A stretch of DNA of 30,530 nucleotides from CAYLHQ01 sp964628935 (GTDB lineage Bacteria; Acidobacteriota; Polarisedimenticolia; Polarisedimenticolales; DASRJG01), in assembly GCA_964628935.1 (NCBI GenBank), contig CAZVOE010000028.1, positions 1 to 30,530 of the forward strand, in the 5' to 3' direction. The notes under the pieces were generated by a model that saw nothing but the letters and a program-made list of their open reading frames with translations, did no database searches and was not told where the DNA came from. Shown piece by piece: positions 1 to 7,760 of the stretch (positions are counted from its first letter, which is position 1; every line of letters begins with the position of its first letter). A program made the position numbers and the translations under genes.

Positions 1-81
1 ACCCGGAACTGGCCGCGACGCGGCCGCGAGGCCGATCGCGGTCGCGACGCCCGAAGCGCCCCCGACGAGCATTCCTCCCAT
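1..81 (-). CDS. Possible ATP synthase subunit I, N-terminal fragment
   Basis: Only the first 27 codons are inside the window. The start ATG (81-79) overlaps the stop of atpZ in a TGATG arrangement, which suggests translational coupling. A second in-frame ATG at 72 lies too close to the GGGAGG sequence to use it as a ribosome-binding site. The visible peptide is small, Gly/Ala-rich and hydrophobic (GGMLVGG, then ATAIGLAAAS), which fits the first membrane helix of an AtpI-like protein. In many genomes AtpI follows AtpZ at the head of the F0 genes, so this identity comes from context. Too little is present for a sequence-based call. Confidence 0.45.
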   Translation of the reverse strand, partial: MGGMLVGGASGVATAIGLAAASRPVPG

Positions 82-326
82 CAGGTACCGTCCGGCGGTC
101 CGTTCTTCCGGGGCAGGACGCGCCGCAGGAACGAGACCATCCCGGAAACCACCCCCAGGATCGATCCGACGACGGTCAGCCAAGGTTCGACTCCGAAACG
201 CCTGTCGAGGAACGCCCCGACAAAGGCGCCCAAGAGGATCGGGGCGACGAGCTCGGCCCCGAGACCCGCGTAGGACAGAGGAGAGGGCGGACGCTCTCCC
301 GAAGCCGGACCGGACGTTCCACTCAC
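81..326 (-). CDS. AtpZ/AtpI-family F0F1 ATPase accessory membrane protein
   Basis: An 81-residue protein with two predicted membrane helices (about residues 20-40 and 47-66) joined by a short polar loop with DRRFG. This is the size and shape of the small AtpZ-type subunits encoded ahead of the F0 genes, thought to help assembly or Mg2+ supply of the rotary ATPase (family knowledge). The GTG start at 326 gives a normal short polar N terminus; the upstream sequence has only a weak Shine-Dalgarno. It lies 43 bases after nuoM with no visible terminator, so the two may be cotranscribed. It is directly coupled to the next, truncated gene. Confident on family type, less on the exact start. Confidence 0.7.
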   Translation of the reverse strand: MSGTSGPASGERPPSPLSYAGLGAELVAPILLGAFVGAFLDRRFGVEPWLTVVGSILGVVSGMVSFLRRVLPRKNGPPDGT

Positions 327-369
327 CGCCTGCCGAAGAGGCGCACTGTAGCAGGAGTGTCAAGGTCGT

Positions 370-1959
370 TCACCGACGCTCCGCGACGGCCGGCGGCGCC
401 GCCCCTTCGGGCGCCCGGAGGACGACCGAGGGGTAGTCGTACGTCTTGTCCACCTGCCGGACGAGCCGGGCGACGGGCTCCTCGAGGACGCGAAAGACCG
501 GCGCTGGGTAGAGCCCGATCCAGAACGAGAGCGCGGCGAGCGGCACGAGGGTCGCGATCTCGCGCGCGTCGAGGTCCCGGAGCGTGCGGTTCGCTTCGTT
601 GTCGAGCGTCCCGAAGACGGTCCGCTGGTAGAGCCAGAGCATGTAGACGGCGCCGAGGACGATCCCCGTGGCGGCGAGCACGGCCCAGACCTTCCGCTCC
701 ATCAGGAATGCGCCGACCAGGATCGTCCACTCGCCGACGAACCCGTTCCCGGGGACCGCCGGCATCCCGATGGAGGAGAGGGTCATGATCATGAAAAAGA
801 CCGCGTACACCGGCATCACGCGGGCGAGCCCACCGTACTCGCTCAGGAGGCGCGTGTGCCTCCGCTCGTAGACGATCCCGACCAGGAGGAAGAGTGCCCC
901 GGTCGAGAGGCCGTGATTGACCATCTGGAGGACGCTTCCCGTGATCCCCTGGGCGTTCAGCGCGAAGAGCCCGACCATGCAGAAGCCGAGGTGGCTGACC
1001 GACGAGTAGGCGACGAGCTTCTTCCAGTCCTTCTGCGTGAGGGCCACCATCGCGCCGTAGATCACGCCGATCACGCACAGGGCCAGCATCCAGGGGAGGA
1101 ACGTGCGCGTCGCGTCGGGGAGCATCGGAAGGCTGAACCGGAGGAATCCGTAGGTCCCCATCTTCAGAAGGACTCCCGCGAGGATCACCGAACCGGCGGT
1201 GGGAGCCTCGACGTGGGCGTCGGGAAGCCACGTGTGGAGCGGCCACATCGGGACCTTGATCGCGAAGCCGAGGAAGAAGGCGATCCAGACCCAGTGCTGG
1301 AGCGTGAGCCAGTCGCTCCACGACCCCATCGACTGGAGGATCCGGATGTCGAACGTCTGGAGTCCGGTCATCCGCGCGTGGAAGAAGTAGAGGGCGAGGA
1401 TCCCCAGGAGCATCAGGACCGAGCCCAGCAGGGTGTAAAGGAAGAATTTCACCGCGGCGTAAAGCCGCCTCTCGCCTCCCCAGACCCCGATCAGGAAGTA
1501 CATCGGGATCAGAACGACCTCCCAGAACACGTAGAACAGGAAGAAGTCGAGGCTGACGAAGACGCCGATCATCCCCGTCTGAAGCACGAGCATGAGGACG
1601 TAGAACTCCTTCACCCGGTGGGTGATCGCGGTCCACGCCGAGAGGATCGACACGAAGCCGAGGAGGGTCGTGAGGAGGACGAGGAGCATCGAGATCCCGT
1701 CCACCCCGACGATGTACCGTGCGCCGATCGCGCGAATCCAGTCGGCCTCGTAGGTGAAGCGGTAGCCCCATGCGTCGGAGGCGACCGAATCCCAGGCGAA
1801 CCAGAGCGGCAGGCTCGCGAGGAGCCCGAGCCCCGCGATCGCGGTCGCCGCCCGGGCGACGAGGGCGTCGCGCCCTTTCGGGATGAACAGGAGCAGAACC
1901 GCACCGGCGAGGGGAAGGAAGGTGACGACCGTCAACAGGTGGTTGCCGAAGGGGTTCAT
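370..1959 (-). CDS. nuoM: NADH-quinone oxidoreductase subunit M
   Basis: A 529-residue polytopic membrane protein of normal length for NuoM, one of the antiporter-like proton-pumping subunits of respiratory complex I. Diagnostic parts are visible: the FWEVVLIPMYFLIG segment with the conserved glutamate of helix 5, the FAIKVPMWPLHTWLPDAH segment with the conserved lysine, and the following EAPTAGSVILAGVLLKMG block. The ATG at 1959 starts a normal first membrane helix. What is odd is the context: nuoL and nuoN normally flank nuoM, but here the upstream neighbour is a lytic transglycosylase and the downstream neighbour is atpZ. The other complex I genes must lie elsewhere, or this is a second copy. 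No frameshift or missing key residue is visible. Confidence 0.95.
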   Translation of the reverse strand: MNPFGNHLLTVVTFLPLAGAVLLLFIPKGRDALVARAATAIAGLGLLASLPLWFAWDSVASDAWGYRFTYEADWIRAIGARYIVGVDGISMLLVLLTTLLGFVSILSAWTAITHRVKEFYVLMLVLQTGMIGVFVSLDFFLFYVFWEVVLIPMYFLIGVWGGERRLYAAVKFFLYTLLGSVLMLLGILALYFFHARMTGLQTFDIRILQSMGSWSDWLTLQHWVWIAFFLGFAIKVPMWPLHTWLPDAHVEAPTAGSVILAGVLLKMGTYGFLRFSLPMLPDATRTFLPWMLALCVIGVIYGAMVALTQKDWKKLVAYSSVSHLGFCMVGLFALNAQGITGSVLQMVNHGLSTGALFLLVGIVYERRHTRLLSEYGGLARVMPVYAVFFMIMTLSSIGMPAVPGNGFVGEWTILVGAFLMERKVWAVLAATGIVLGAVYMLWLYQRTVFGTLDNEANRTLRDLDAREIATLVPLAALSFWIGLYPAPVFRVLEEPVARLVRQVDKTYDYPSVVLRAPEGAAPPAVAERR

Positions 1960-2023
1960 CCGGAACGGACTCCCGGGCGACGTGGGGCTCGAACATCGGG
2001 CGCGCGGCGCCCCCCGGCGCGGT

Positions 2024-2039
2024 CGGAAACCCTAGCACA
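2024..2039 (-). promoter_or_regulatory. Candidate -10 element for nuoM
   Basis: On the minus strand the sequence TGTGCTAGGGT contains an extended -10-like box (TG, one base, TAGGGT at 2034-2029). No good -35 box is seen 17 bases upstream. It sits in the 109-base gap between the transglycosylase and nuoM, and would give a leader of about 65 bases. Weak evidence by motif only. Confidence 0.3.
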
Positions 2040-2068
2040 CCGAGGGAGCCCGGGGAAAGGCGGAGCGG

Positions 2069-2695
2069 TCAGGCGAGCGCATCGGCCTGGAGCCGAAAGA
2101 GGACGCTCCAGACCCGGTCGGCGTAGTCGAGGGAGAACCCTGCGCTGCGGGTGAGGCGGGACTCGATGCGGGTCGGTCCCGCGTGGAAGGCGGCGAGCGC
2201 CGCGTCGAGGTCCGAGAAACGCTCCTGGAGCTGCCGCAGGTAAAGAGCGCCGAGGAGGACGTTGATCTCCGGATCGAACAGGAATTCGTCTCCGCCCCAC
2301 TCGAGGCCGATCTCCGCGGCGAGCGCCTCGGCCGTCTCGGGGCGGATCTGCATCAATCCCATCGCGCCCCGCGGCGACACCGCGCCCCGGTCGAATCGGC
2401 TCTCGACCTGGATCACCGAGAGGACGAGGAGCGGGTCGACGCCGGCCCGCGCCGCCGCCCGCTCGACGATCCCGACGATCTCCCGCAGTTCCGAGTCGCT
2501 CGCCATCGGATCGAGGCCGGCAAGAGACGGGATCACTCGATCCGCCCATGCGTCGGGGAGACGGTTCACCGAGGCGAGGGTCTCGAGGCGGGGTGTCACG
2601 GCGGGTCCGATCGACGGGGTCGCGGAGAAGTGGGTGACAATCACGACCGCGAGGAGGATCGTGACCAGGGCGAGGGTCCGCGAGACGAACGCCAT
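2069..2695 (-). CDS. Secreted lytic transglycosylase, SLT domain
   Basis: A 208-residue protein with an N-terminal membrane helix or signal peptide (residues 5-24), a linker, and a C-terminal soluble lytic transglycosylase (goose-lysozyme-like) fold. Seen motifs are VIQVESRFD with the catalytic Glu98, SPRGAMGLMQI (106-117) and the later AFHAG segment, matching the ES, GLMQ and AYNAG family motifs. Family members cleave the MurNAc-GlcNAc bond of peptidoglycan with anhydro-ring formation, acting in the periplasm. The ATG at 2695 is chosen because it gives the signal sequence directly and lies exactly six bases after a consensus promoter's -10 box, so the mRNA is probably leaderless. The gene lies 67 bases after the envelope cluster and seems to have its own promoter. 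Confidence 0.92.
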   Translation of the reverse strand: MAFVSRTLALVTILLAVVIVTHFSATPSIGPAVTPRLETLASVNRLPDAWADRVIPSLAGLDPMASDSELREIVGIVERAAARAGVDPLLVLSVIQVESRFDRGAVSPRGAMGLMQIRPETAEALAAEIGLEWGGDEFLFDPEINVLLGALYLRQLQERFSDLDAALAAFHAGPTRIESRLTRSAGFSLDYADRVWSVLFRLQADALA

Positions 2696-2701
2696 GGCGT
2701 G

Positions 2702-2730
2702 AGCGTACGGGCGGATCCCCGGACTGTCAA
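2702..2730 (-). promoter_or_regulatory. Sigma70-type promoter predicting a leaderless mRNA
   Basis: Minus strand: TTGACA (2730-2725), a 17-base spacer, then TACGCT (2707-2702). The -35 box is perfect. Six bases follow the -10 before the ATG at 2695, so the expected start of transcription is the A of the start codon. There is therefore no room for a Shine-Dalgarno. A second box, TATAAT at 2752-2747, lies further upstream and could be an extra start site. Confidence 0.75.
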
Positions 2731-2762
2731 ACCCGGAGAAGGCGGAATTATAGGTATTTTCT

Positions 2763-4073
2763 TTATTCGTTCTTTTCCACAACAGGCGGGGAAGGAACGA
2801 GCGTCCCAAGCATCGCGTCGAGCGCGAGGGGGGCCACGCGGACGTCCACTTCGGTTCCCCGGCGGAGAAGTCGCGCGACCCGGCCTTCCGCAGGGAAGAC
2901 CTCCTCCGCCGGTCGTTCCCCAGGGGAGGGGACCTCGCCGCCCGAGAAGACGCGAGACATGCCGTACCGGAAGTCCTCCGCGTCGGTCTCGGAGCGGAAG
3001 CGCACACGCCAGACGGTAATCCCGTCCGCGCCCTCCGATCGCTCGAACCGGAAGAGCGCATCTCCGTCCCATCCCTCGGCAGCGATCCAGCCGAGGTTCT
3101 CCTTCCCCGTCCCATCGGCGATGAGAACGCCGAGCGCGTATTCGCCGAGCGTATCCCTGTCGACGAGCCGGTATCCCGGCGGGAGCCGGAGGTCGGGAAC
3201 CGGGATCGGATCCGAATTCCGCGCCGGTGCGCCGGGGTGGAGCATCGCGGAGGTCCCTCCTCGACGCGCCGCCGCTTCGAGCGCCGCCCAACCTCCTCCG
3301 CGAACGCGCTCCGCGGCCGCCTCGAACCCCTCGCCGTACACGAAGTCGAGGAGACGGCCGAGGACGGTCGTCGACCCGGCGGGGGCTCGGGCGATCAGGT
3401 CCCCGCCGCGGTATTCCCCGGGGGAGACCGCTCCCGAGACCACCTCCGCCTGCAGCCCCATTCCCCGGTAAAGAAGGAGCATCGCGACGAGATTCGCCTC
3501 CCCCTCGCGCCACGCAGACGCCGCGAGGGTCGCGTCCGTCGTCTCACGCATCCCGGGCGGGACGCCCCGCTCGTCTTGGAGGACATGGGTCGCGACGTGC
3601 GCGACCGCGGGCTCATCCGCACGCACCCCCGTCGCGAAGAGCAGATCGGCGGCCGCGGAGTCTCCTCCCTCCCCTCCGAAGTCGGCGCCGGTCAGCCGCC
3701 CCTCCCCGACGAGGACCTGCGCCCCATCGGGGGAGAGGACGAAGTCCGCGAGGTCCGCGGCGAGGACGAGGTAGAACGTCGCCGCGTCTTCGCCGCGCCC
3801 GAGTCGGACGTCGGCCCAAGCCCTCCCGCGCGCGGCGAGTCGCGACGGCGGAAGGACCGCATCGCGCCGCGCGCGCGCAGCCTCGCCCCGCGCCTCCGGG
3901 TCGGAACGCACCGCGAGCGGGAGCTTGGTCGGGACCGCACCTCGGATCTCCCGCAGGCGGCCCGCCACGTCGCGCACCGCCCCGGCGAGATCGGCGTCGA
4001 ACCGCGCCGCGGCCACGGCCGCGGGAAGGAGGACCGCGGCGAGGAGGAGCGACCGGAACCTCGTGATTTTCAC
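2763..4073 (-). CDS. Secreted protein resembling an inactivated metallopeptidase
   Basis: A 436-residue protein with a signal peptide (residues 1-22, ending AVAAA). Around residues 157-168 it reads VAHVATHVLQDE. This aligns by eye with the AHELTHALQDQ signature of a group of exported putative metallopeptidases, and about 27 residues later EGEAN (190-194) aligns with their EGEAT motif. Both histidines (159, 163) are kept, but the glutamate of HExxH is Val160, so peptide hydrolysis is unlikely. The second half (about 270-436) shows no recognised domain. The GTG start at 4073 overlaps the DUF192 stop by four bases (GTGA), marking an operon with the two upstream genes. The family match is from memory; signal peptide and reading frame are secure. 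Confidence 0.8.
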   Translation of the reverse strand: MKITRFRSLLLAAVLLPAAVAAARFDADLAGAVRDVAGRLREIRGAVPTKLPLAVRSDPEARGEAARARRDAVLPPSRLAARGRAWADVRLGRGEDAATFYLVLAADLADFVLSPDGAQVLVGEGRLTGADFGGEGGDSAAADLLFATGVRADEPAVAHVATHVLQDERGVPPGMRETTDATLAASAWREGEANLVAMLLLYRGMGLQAEVVSGAVSPGEYRGGDLIARAPAGSTTVLGRLLDFVYGEGFEAAAERVRGGGWAALEAAARRGGTSAMLHPGAPARNSDPIPVPDLRLPPGYRLVDRDTLGEYALGVLIADGTGKENLGWIAAEGWDGDALFRFERSEGADGITVWRVRFRSETDAEDFRYGMSRVFSGGEVPSPGERPAEEVFPAEGRVARLLRRGTEVDVRVAPLALDAMLGTLVPSPPVVEKNE

Positions 4074-4534
4074 GGAACGGGAGTTTCCGAGAGCACGACG
4101 ACGGTCGATCCCGGCCGCAGCCCGTGGGACGCGGCGGTGCCGGCCGCGAACTCGAGAACGTAACGCGCCTCGACCGGCGGAACGAGGGAGGGACACGGAC
4201 CGTCCGGGGGACACGGCGTGGCGTTCTCCACGACGTGAACGACGCGCCACGACCCGTCGAGCCAGACGATGTCGAGCGCGACCCGGCAGTTCTTCATCCA
4301 GAAGCCGTAGCGACCGCTCGACGGGTACCAGAAGAGCATTCCCTCCCGTGGACCGACCCGTTCGCGGAACATGTACCCGCGCGCCCGGCTTTCGTCGTCG
4401 GCCGCGACCTCGAGAGCGAACGAGGCCCCCGACGGAAGGACGGCGGTGGCCCACCCCGGAACCGCGGATCGCGCGGCCGTTGCGAGGGGAAGGGCGATCG
4501 CGAGCAGCGCCCCGAGGACGAGCGCGGATTTCAC
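4070..4534 (-). CDS. DUF192 family exported protein
   Basis: A 154-residue protein with an N-terminal signal peptide (about residues 1-22) followed by one DUF192 domain. Visible conserved parts are RGYMFRERVGPREGMLFWY, then FWMKNCRVALDIVWLD, and near the end VLEFAAGTAASHGLRPGS. These correspond to the family's LMFR, FWMKNT and LDI motifs. The domain is a small beta-rich fold of unsettled function, often exported. The GTG at 4534 overlaps the stop of the upstream lipoprotein gene (GTGA) and its own stop overlaps the next start in the same way. All three genes are therefore likely translated as one coupled set acting in the envelope. No missing motif was noticed. Confidence 0.88.
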   Translation of the reverse strand: MKSALVLGALLAIALPLATAARSAVPGWATAVLPSGASFALEVAADDESRARGYMFRERVGPREGMLFWYPSSGRYGFWMKNCRVALDIVWLDGSWRVVHVVENATPCPPDGPCPSLVPPVEARYVLEFAAGTAASHGLRPGSTVVVLSETPVP

Positions 4535-5100
4535 GACTCCGCTCCGGTGACGAATGTTCCGTTCCGCACGACCACGTCTCGGTTCTCTCCCGCCCCACCC
4601 GCGGTCCCGTCGGCGCCGTGCGAAACCAGCCGATATCCCGCGCCGCCGGACCGGACCTCGTAGAGGAACGCGTTCCCCCATCCATCCCGGGGAATCCCGT
4701 CGCCGAGGTACGAGGGCGCGAGGACATCGAGCGTCTCGGGGTACGCACGGCGCGAGGCGCGATAGCGCTCGAGCGCGCGGCCGATCTCCACCATCGCGTC
4801 CTGCGTCCGCCGCCGGGGGTACTTCTCGACCGCCTCATGCAAACCGCGAACCAGTTTGAGGCGGGCGCGAGCGCGGTCGGCGGCCTCGGTCGTCGGATAG
4901 CGTTCGAGGATCTCCTCGAGACGGGCCGCGGCGGCGTCGGTGTCTCCTCGCTCGAGTTCCTCCAGCGCGAGCCGGTGCATGCGCTCCGCGCGACGCTCGT
5001 CCGACCCGCACCCGGCGAAGACGCCTGCGACGATCGAAAGCGCGGCGCACGTCGCGATTGCGCCCCGCATCGCGTTGACTTCGATCTGGCGTCTGTTCAT
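4531..5100 (-). CDS. Lipoprotein with TPR-like helices and a GspG-like C-terminal domain
   Basis: A 189-residue protein. Its N terminus ends in a lipobox (VFAGC, lipidation expected at Cys31). A helical stretch (about 35-95) looks like one or two TPR units of the kind that count array elements (LALEELERGDTDAAAARLEE). The C-terminal part (about 100-185) has the pattern of the pseudopilin GspG/T2SSG periplasmic domain: a YP-containing segment, then PRDGWGNAFLYE, then YRLVSHGADG. The usual N-methylated pilin helix is absent, so it cannot be assembled as a pilin. A second in-frame ATG at 5070 would give a tighter signal peptide; 5100 is kept because GGAGAG lies upstream of it. First gene of a three-gene coupled cluster. 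Confidence 0.8.
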   Translation of the reverse strand: MNRRQIEVNAMRGAIATCAALSIVAGVFAGCGSDERRAERMHRLALEELERGDTDAAAARLEEILERYPTTEAADRARARLKLVRGLHEAVEKYPRRRTQDAMVEIGRALERYRASRRAYPETLDVLAPSYLGDGIPRDGWGNAFLYEVRSGGAGYRLVSHGADGTAGGAGENRDVVVRNGTFVTGAES

Positions 5101-5135
5101 AATCCGCTCGCTCTCCGGCACGAGTTCGATGGCGA

Positions 5136-5141
5136 ATTGTA
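5136..5141 (-). promoter_or_regulatory. Candidate -10 box for the lipoprotein operon
   Basis: TACAAT on the minus strand lies 35 bases before the ATG at 5100, with TGGTCC sixteen bases upstream as a poor -35. This is the only AT-rich box in the 99-base divergent gap before the HEAT-repeat gene. The plus-strand start at 5200 has no comparable promoter or Shine-Dalgarno. Confidence 0.4.
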
Positions 5142-5199
5142 GAACGAGTCGGCCTCGGACCACGAGGACGCGTCGAGGCGCGGGGGTTGCCGTTCTCCC

Positions 5200-6537
5200 A
5201 TGACGCTCGGACATCGGACCCGCGACGTTCAGGATCTCGTGCGGCGGCTCGGGAGCCGGCACCCGCGGACGGTCGACGCCGCTCGCGCTCGATTGGCGAT
5301 CCTGGGGGCGCACGCGGTGGACGCCCTCGTCGACGCCCTCGAGAGCGAACAGGCGCGGCGGCGCCTCAACGCGATGGCCCTTCTCGCTCTGATTCAGGAA
5401 CCACGCGGCCGCGAGGCGCTCGCGGCGATGCTCTTCGATCGCGACCCGCGAACGCGCGAGGCGGCCGCGCTCTCGCTCTCTCGGTTCTCGTGCGACGACG
5501 CGGTGGTCGCGCTCGTCCGGCTCCTCGAGAAGGATCGCGACGAAGACGTCCGGGTCGCCGCCGTTCGGGGTCTCGTCGAGATCCACGCGTCCGGGCAGGA
5601 GCAGGCCCTCGCCCCGATCCTCGCCGTGCTCTTCGACGCGCAGGCGGCATCGAGGCTCCGCATCGCCGCGTTCTCGGTCGTCGCGATTCTCAAGGCCGGC
5701 GTGCGGCGGAGCGTCCTGAGACGCCTTCGCCAGGACCCCTCTCCCGACCTCGCGCGGCTCGCTGCGGAGGCGGAGGACCGGGACGACCTCTCCGGCCGGG
5801 GCGCTCCCCCCCCGATCGCGCCCGCGCTCGAAGCGCTCGCGAGCGAGGACTGGAACGAGTGGAACGACGCCGTCCGGACCCTCGCGGCCCGCGGACCCTC
5901 CGCCGTCGTCCCGCTCGTCGAAGCGATGCGGCGGCGCGCGCACGACCCGGAGTACTGCGCCCGCGCCGGAATCGCGCTCAAGGCCCTCGGTCCGCGACGC
6001 GCTCGTCTCCTCGCCGAGGCTCTCGACCAGGTCGACGAGCCGCTCCCCCTGCAGGTCCTCGTCGAAGTCGTCGGCGCCATCGGCGAGAAATCGCTCGTGT
6101 ACCGTCTCAAAGACCTGATCGACCGTCTTCGCGAGCGCGGCGGCGGTCCCGAGGTGAACGGCTTCGACCCGCTGCGTCGGGTGCGCGCGCGCGCACACCT
6201 CGAACTCGCCCGCATCGGGAGCCGCTGCGCCGTCGCCGATCTCCGCCAGATGCTGTCGGCGCCGGACGGCGGAGTCGAGCTCGAGGTCATCGCGGCGGCG
6301 GAGATGGTCGGCAAGAAGGATGAGATCCCCGACCTCATCCGGGCATGGGCCCGGGAAGACCGCGCCACCCGGCGCCGGCTCTCGGAGGCGCTCCGCGCAA
6401 TCTTGCGCAGAGAGGGGATCCGGCGGAACAGTCGGCTCCTCCGGGGTCTCGCCGCCGGTCAGGAGCGGACGGTCGCCAAGATGCTCGGCGCGCCTCGGTC
6501 GGGGAGGTCCCGGCTGACGCGGCCTCGCCGAAAATGA
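5200..6537 (+). CDS. HEAT-repeat protein
   Basis: A 445-residue soluble protein made almost entirely of paired amphipathic helices of about 30-35 residues each, the alpha-solenoid pattern of HEAT or PBS-lyase-type repeats. Examples are ARLAILGAHAVDALVDAL near residue 30, DPRTREAAALSLSRF near 88 and DEDVRVAAVRGLVEI near 115. Such solenoids usually act as protein-binding scaffolds; no enzyme motif or signal peptide is visible, so the partner is unknown. The tail from about residue 400 is Arg-rich and may be disordered. It lies only 32 bases before pgk and probably shares its transcript. The ATG at 5200 lacks a clear Shine-Dalgarno. Confidence 0.85.
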   Translation: MTLGHRTRDVQDLVRRLGSRHPRTVDAARARLAILGAHAVDALVDALESEQARRRLNAMALLALIQEPRGREALAAMLFDRDPRTREAAALSLSRFSCDDAVVALVRLLEKDRDEDVRVAAVRGLVEIHASGQEQALAPILAVLFDAQAASRLRIAAFSVVAILKAGVRRSVLRRLRQDPSPDLARLAAEAEDRDDLSGRGAPPPIAPALEALASEDWNEWNDAVRTLAARGPSAVVPLVEAMRRRAHDPEYCARAGIALKALGPRRARLLAEALDQVDEPLPLQVLVEVVGAIGEKSLVYRLKDLIDRLRERGGGPEVNGFDPLRRVRARAHLELARIGSRCAVADLRQMLSAPDGGVELEVIAAAEMVGKKDEIPDLIRAWAREDRATRRRLSEALRAILRREGIRRNSRLLRGLAAGQERTVAKMLGAPRSGRSRLTRPRRK

Positions 6538-6569
6538 TCCCACCCCCCGAGGTCCGGAGGAAACCACCG

Positions 6570-7760
6570 ATGAACGCCAAGAAGGGGCTCGAGGCATTGG
6601 GCGACATCCGCGGCAAGCGAGTTCTTTGCCGCGTCGACTTCAACGTTCCGCTCAAGGACGGCACCGTTCGGGACGACACGCGCATCGTGGCCTCGCTTCC
6701 CACGCTTCGCTGGCTCTCGGATCGCGGCGCGCGCACCGTCTTGTGCTCCCACCTCGGGCGCCCCAAGGGGAAGGTCAACCCCGCGTACTCGATGCGCCCG
6801 GTCGCGGAACGCCTCGCGGCCCTCCTCGGGCGGCCGGTCGCGTTCGCGGCCGACTGCATCGGAGCGGAGGCGGAGTCGTCGGCCGCCGCTCTGCCGGAGA
6901 GCGGGTTCCTCCTGCTCGAGAATCTCCGCTTCCACCCCGGAGAGGAGGCGAACGATGCGGAATTCAGCGAGGCGCTCGCGCGGCTCGGCGACCTCTACGT
7001 CAACGACGCCTTCGGCTCGGCCCATCGGGCCCACGCGTCGACGGCGGGAGTCCCCGCGCGGCTCCGACCCGCGGTCGCGGGCTTCCTCATGGAGGCCGAG
7101 CTCCGCCACCTCGGGTCGCTCCTCGGCGCCCCCGCGTCTCCGTACCTGGCCATCCTCGGCGGGGCCAAGGTGTCGGACAAGATCGACCTCGTCCGGAACC
7201 TCCTTCCACGCGTCGACGCGTTCCTGATCGGCGGCGCGATGGCCTACACGTTTCTCCGGGCCCGAGGGATCGGAGTCGGGCGTTCGCTCGTCGAGGACGA
7301 CAAGATCGACCTCGCCCGCGAGCTCCTCGCGCAGACGCAAGCCGCGGGAAAGAAAGTCCTCCTTCCCGTCGACCACGTGGTCGCGGTGGCCGGCTCGGAG
7401 GAAAACCCGTGCGTGACGCCGGGGGCGGAGATCGCATCCGACGACGCCGCGATGGACATCGGCCCGAAGACGGCGGAGATTTTCGTCGGGGAGATCGAGT
7501 CGGCGCGAACCGTCCTCTGGAACGGACCGCTCGGCCGGTTCGAGGTCGAAGCGTTCGCGAAGGGGAGCCGTGCCGTCGCCGAGGCCCTCGCCCGATCCGG
7601 GGCGGCGAGCGTCGTCGGAGGCGGCGACACCGCGGCCGCCGTCAAGGCCTTCGGCGTCGCGAACCGGTTGACCCACGTCTCGACGGGCGGGGGGGCCTCG
7701 CTCGAGTTCCTCTCCGGTCTCACGCTTCCCGGCGTGGATGCGCTGGACGACGCGGCGTGA
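6570..7760 (+). CDS. pgk: Phosphoglycerate kinase
   Basis: A 396-residue protein of normal length for phosphoglycerate kinase, which makes ATP from 1,3-bisphosphoglycerate and ADP in glycolysis. The family signature VLCRVDFNVPLKDG is at residues 17-30, followed by SHLGRPKG, LLENLRFHPGEE, a substrate-site DAFGSAHRAHAS, the nucleotide-site GGAKVSDKI, and the C-terminal GGGDTAAAVK and STGGGASLEFL loops. The ATG at 6570 has GGAGG nine bases upstream, which fixes the start. Its stop overlaps the GTG of tpiA (GTGA), so the two enzymes are translationally coupled. The gapA gene often found before pgk is absent here, and a HEAT-repeat gene takes its place. Confidence 0.98.
   Translation: MNAKKGLEALGDIRGKRVLCRVDFNVPLKDGTVRDDTRIVASLPTLRWLSDRGARTVLCSHLGRPKGKVNPAYSMRPVAERLAALLGRPVAFAADCIGAEAESSAAALPESGFLLLENLRFHPGEEANDAEFSEALARLGDLYVNDAFGSAHRAHASTAGVPARLRPAVAGFLMEAELRHLGSLLGAPASPYLAILGGAKVSDKIDLVRNLLPRVDAFLIGGAMAYTFLRARGIGVGRSLVEDDKIDLARELLAQTQAAGKKVLLPVDHVVAVAGSEENPCVTPGAEIASDDAAMDIGPKTAEIFVGEIESARTVLWNGPLGRFEVEAFAKGSRAVAEALARSGAASVVGGGDTAAAVKAFGVANRLTHVSTGGGASLEFLSGLTLPGVDALDDAA

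Noticed and set aside
323..2038. 571-codon minus-strand frame overlapping nuoM
   Set aside because: Arg/Pro/Asp-rich shadow frame; nuoM in the other phase is unmistakable.
856..2154. 432-codon plus-strand frame opposite nuoM
   Set aside because: Very charged, repetitive composition typical of antisense frames in GC-rich genes; no ribosome-binding site.
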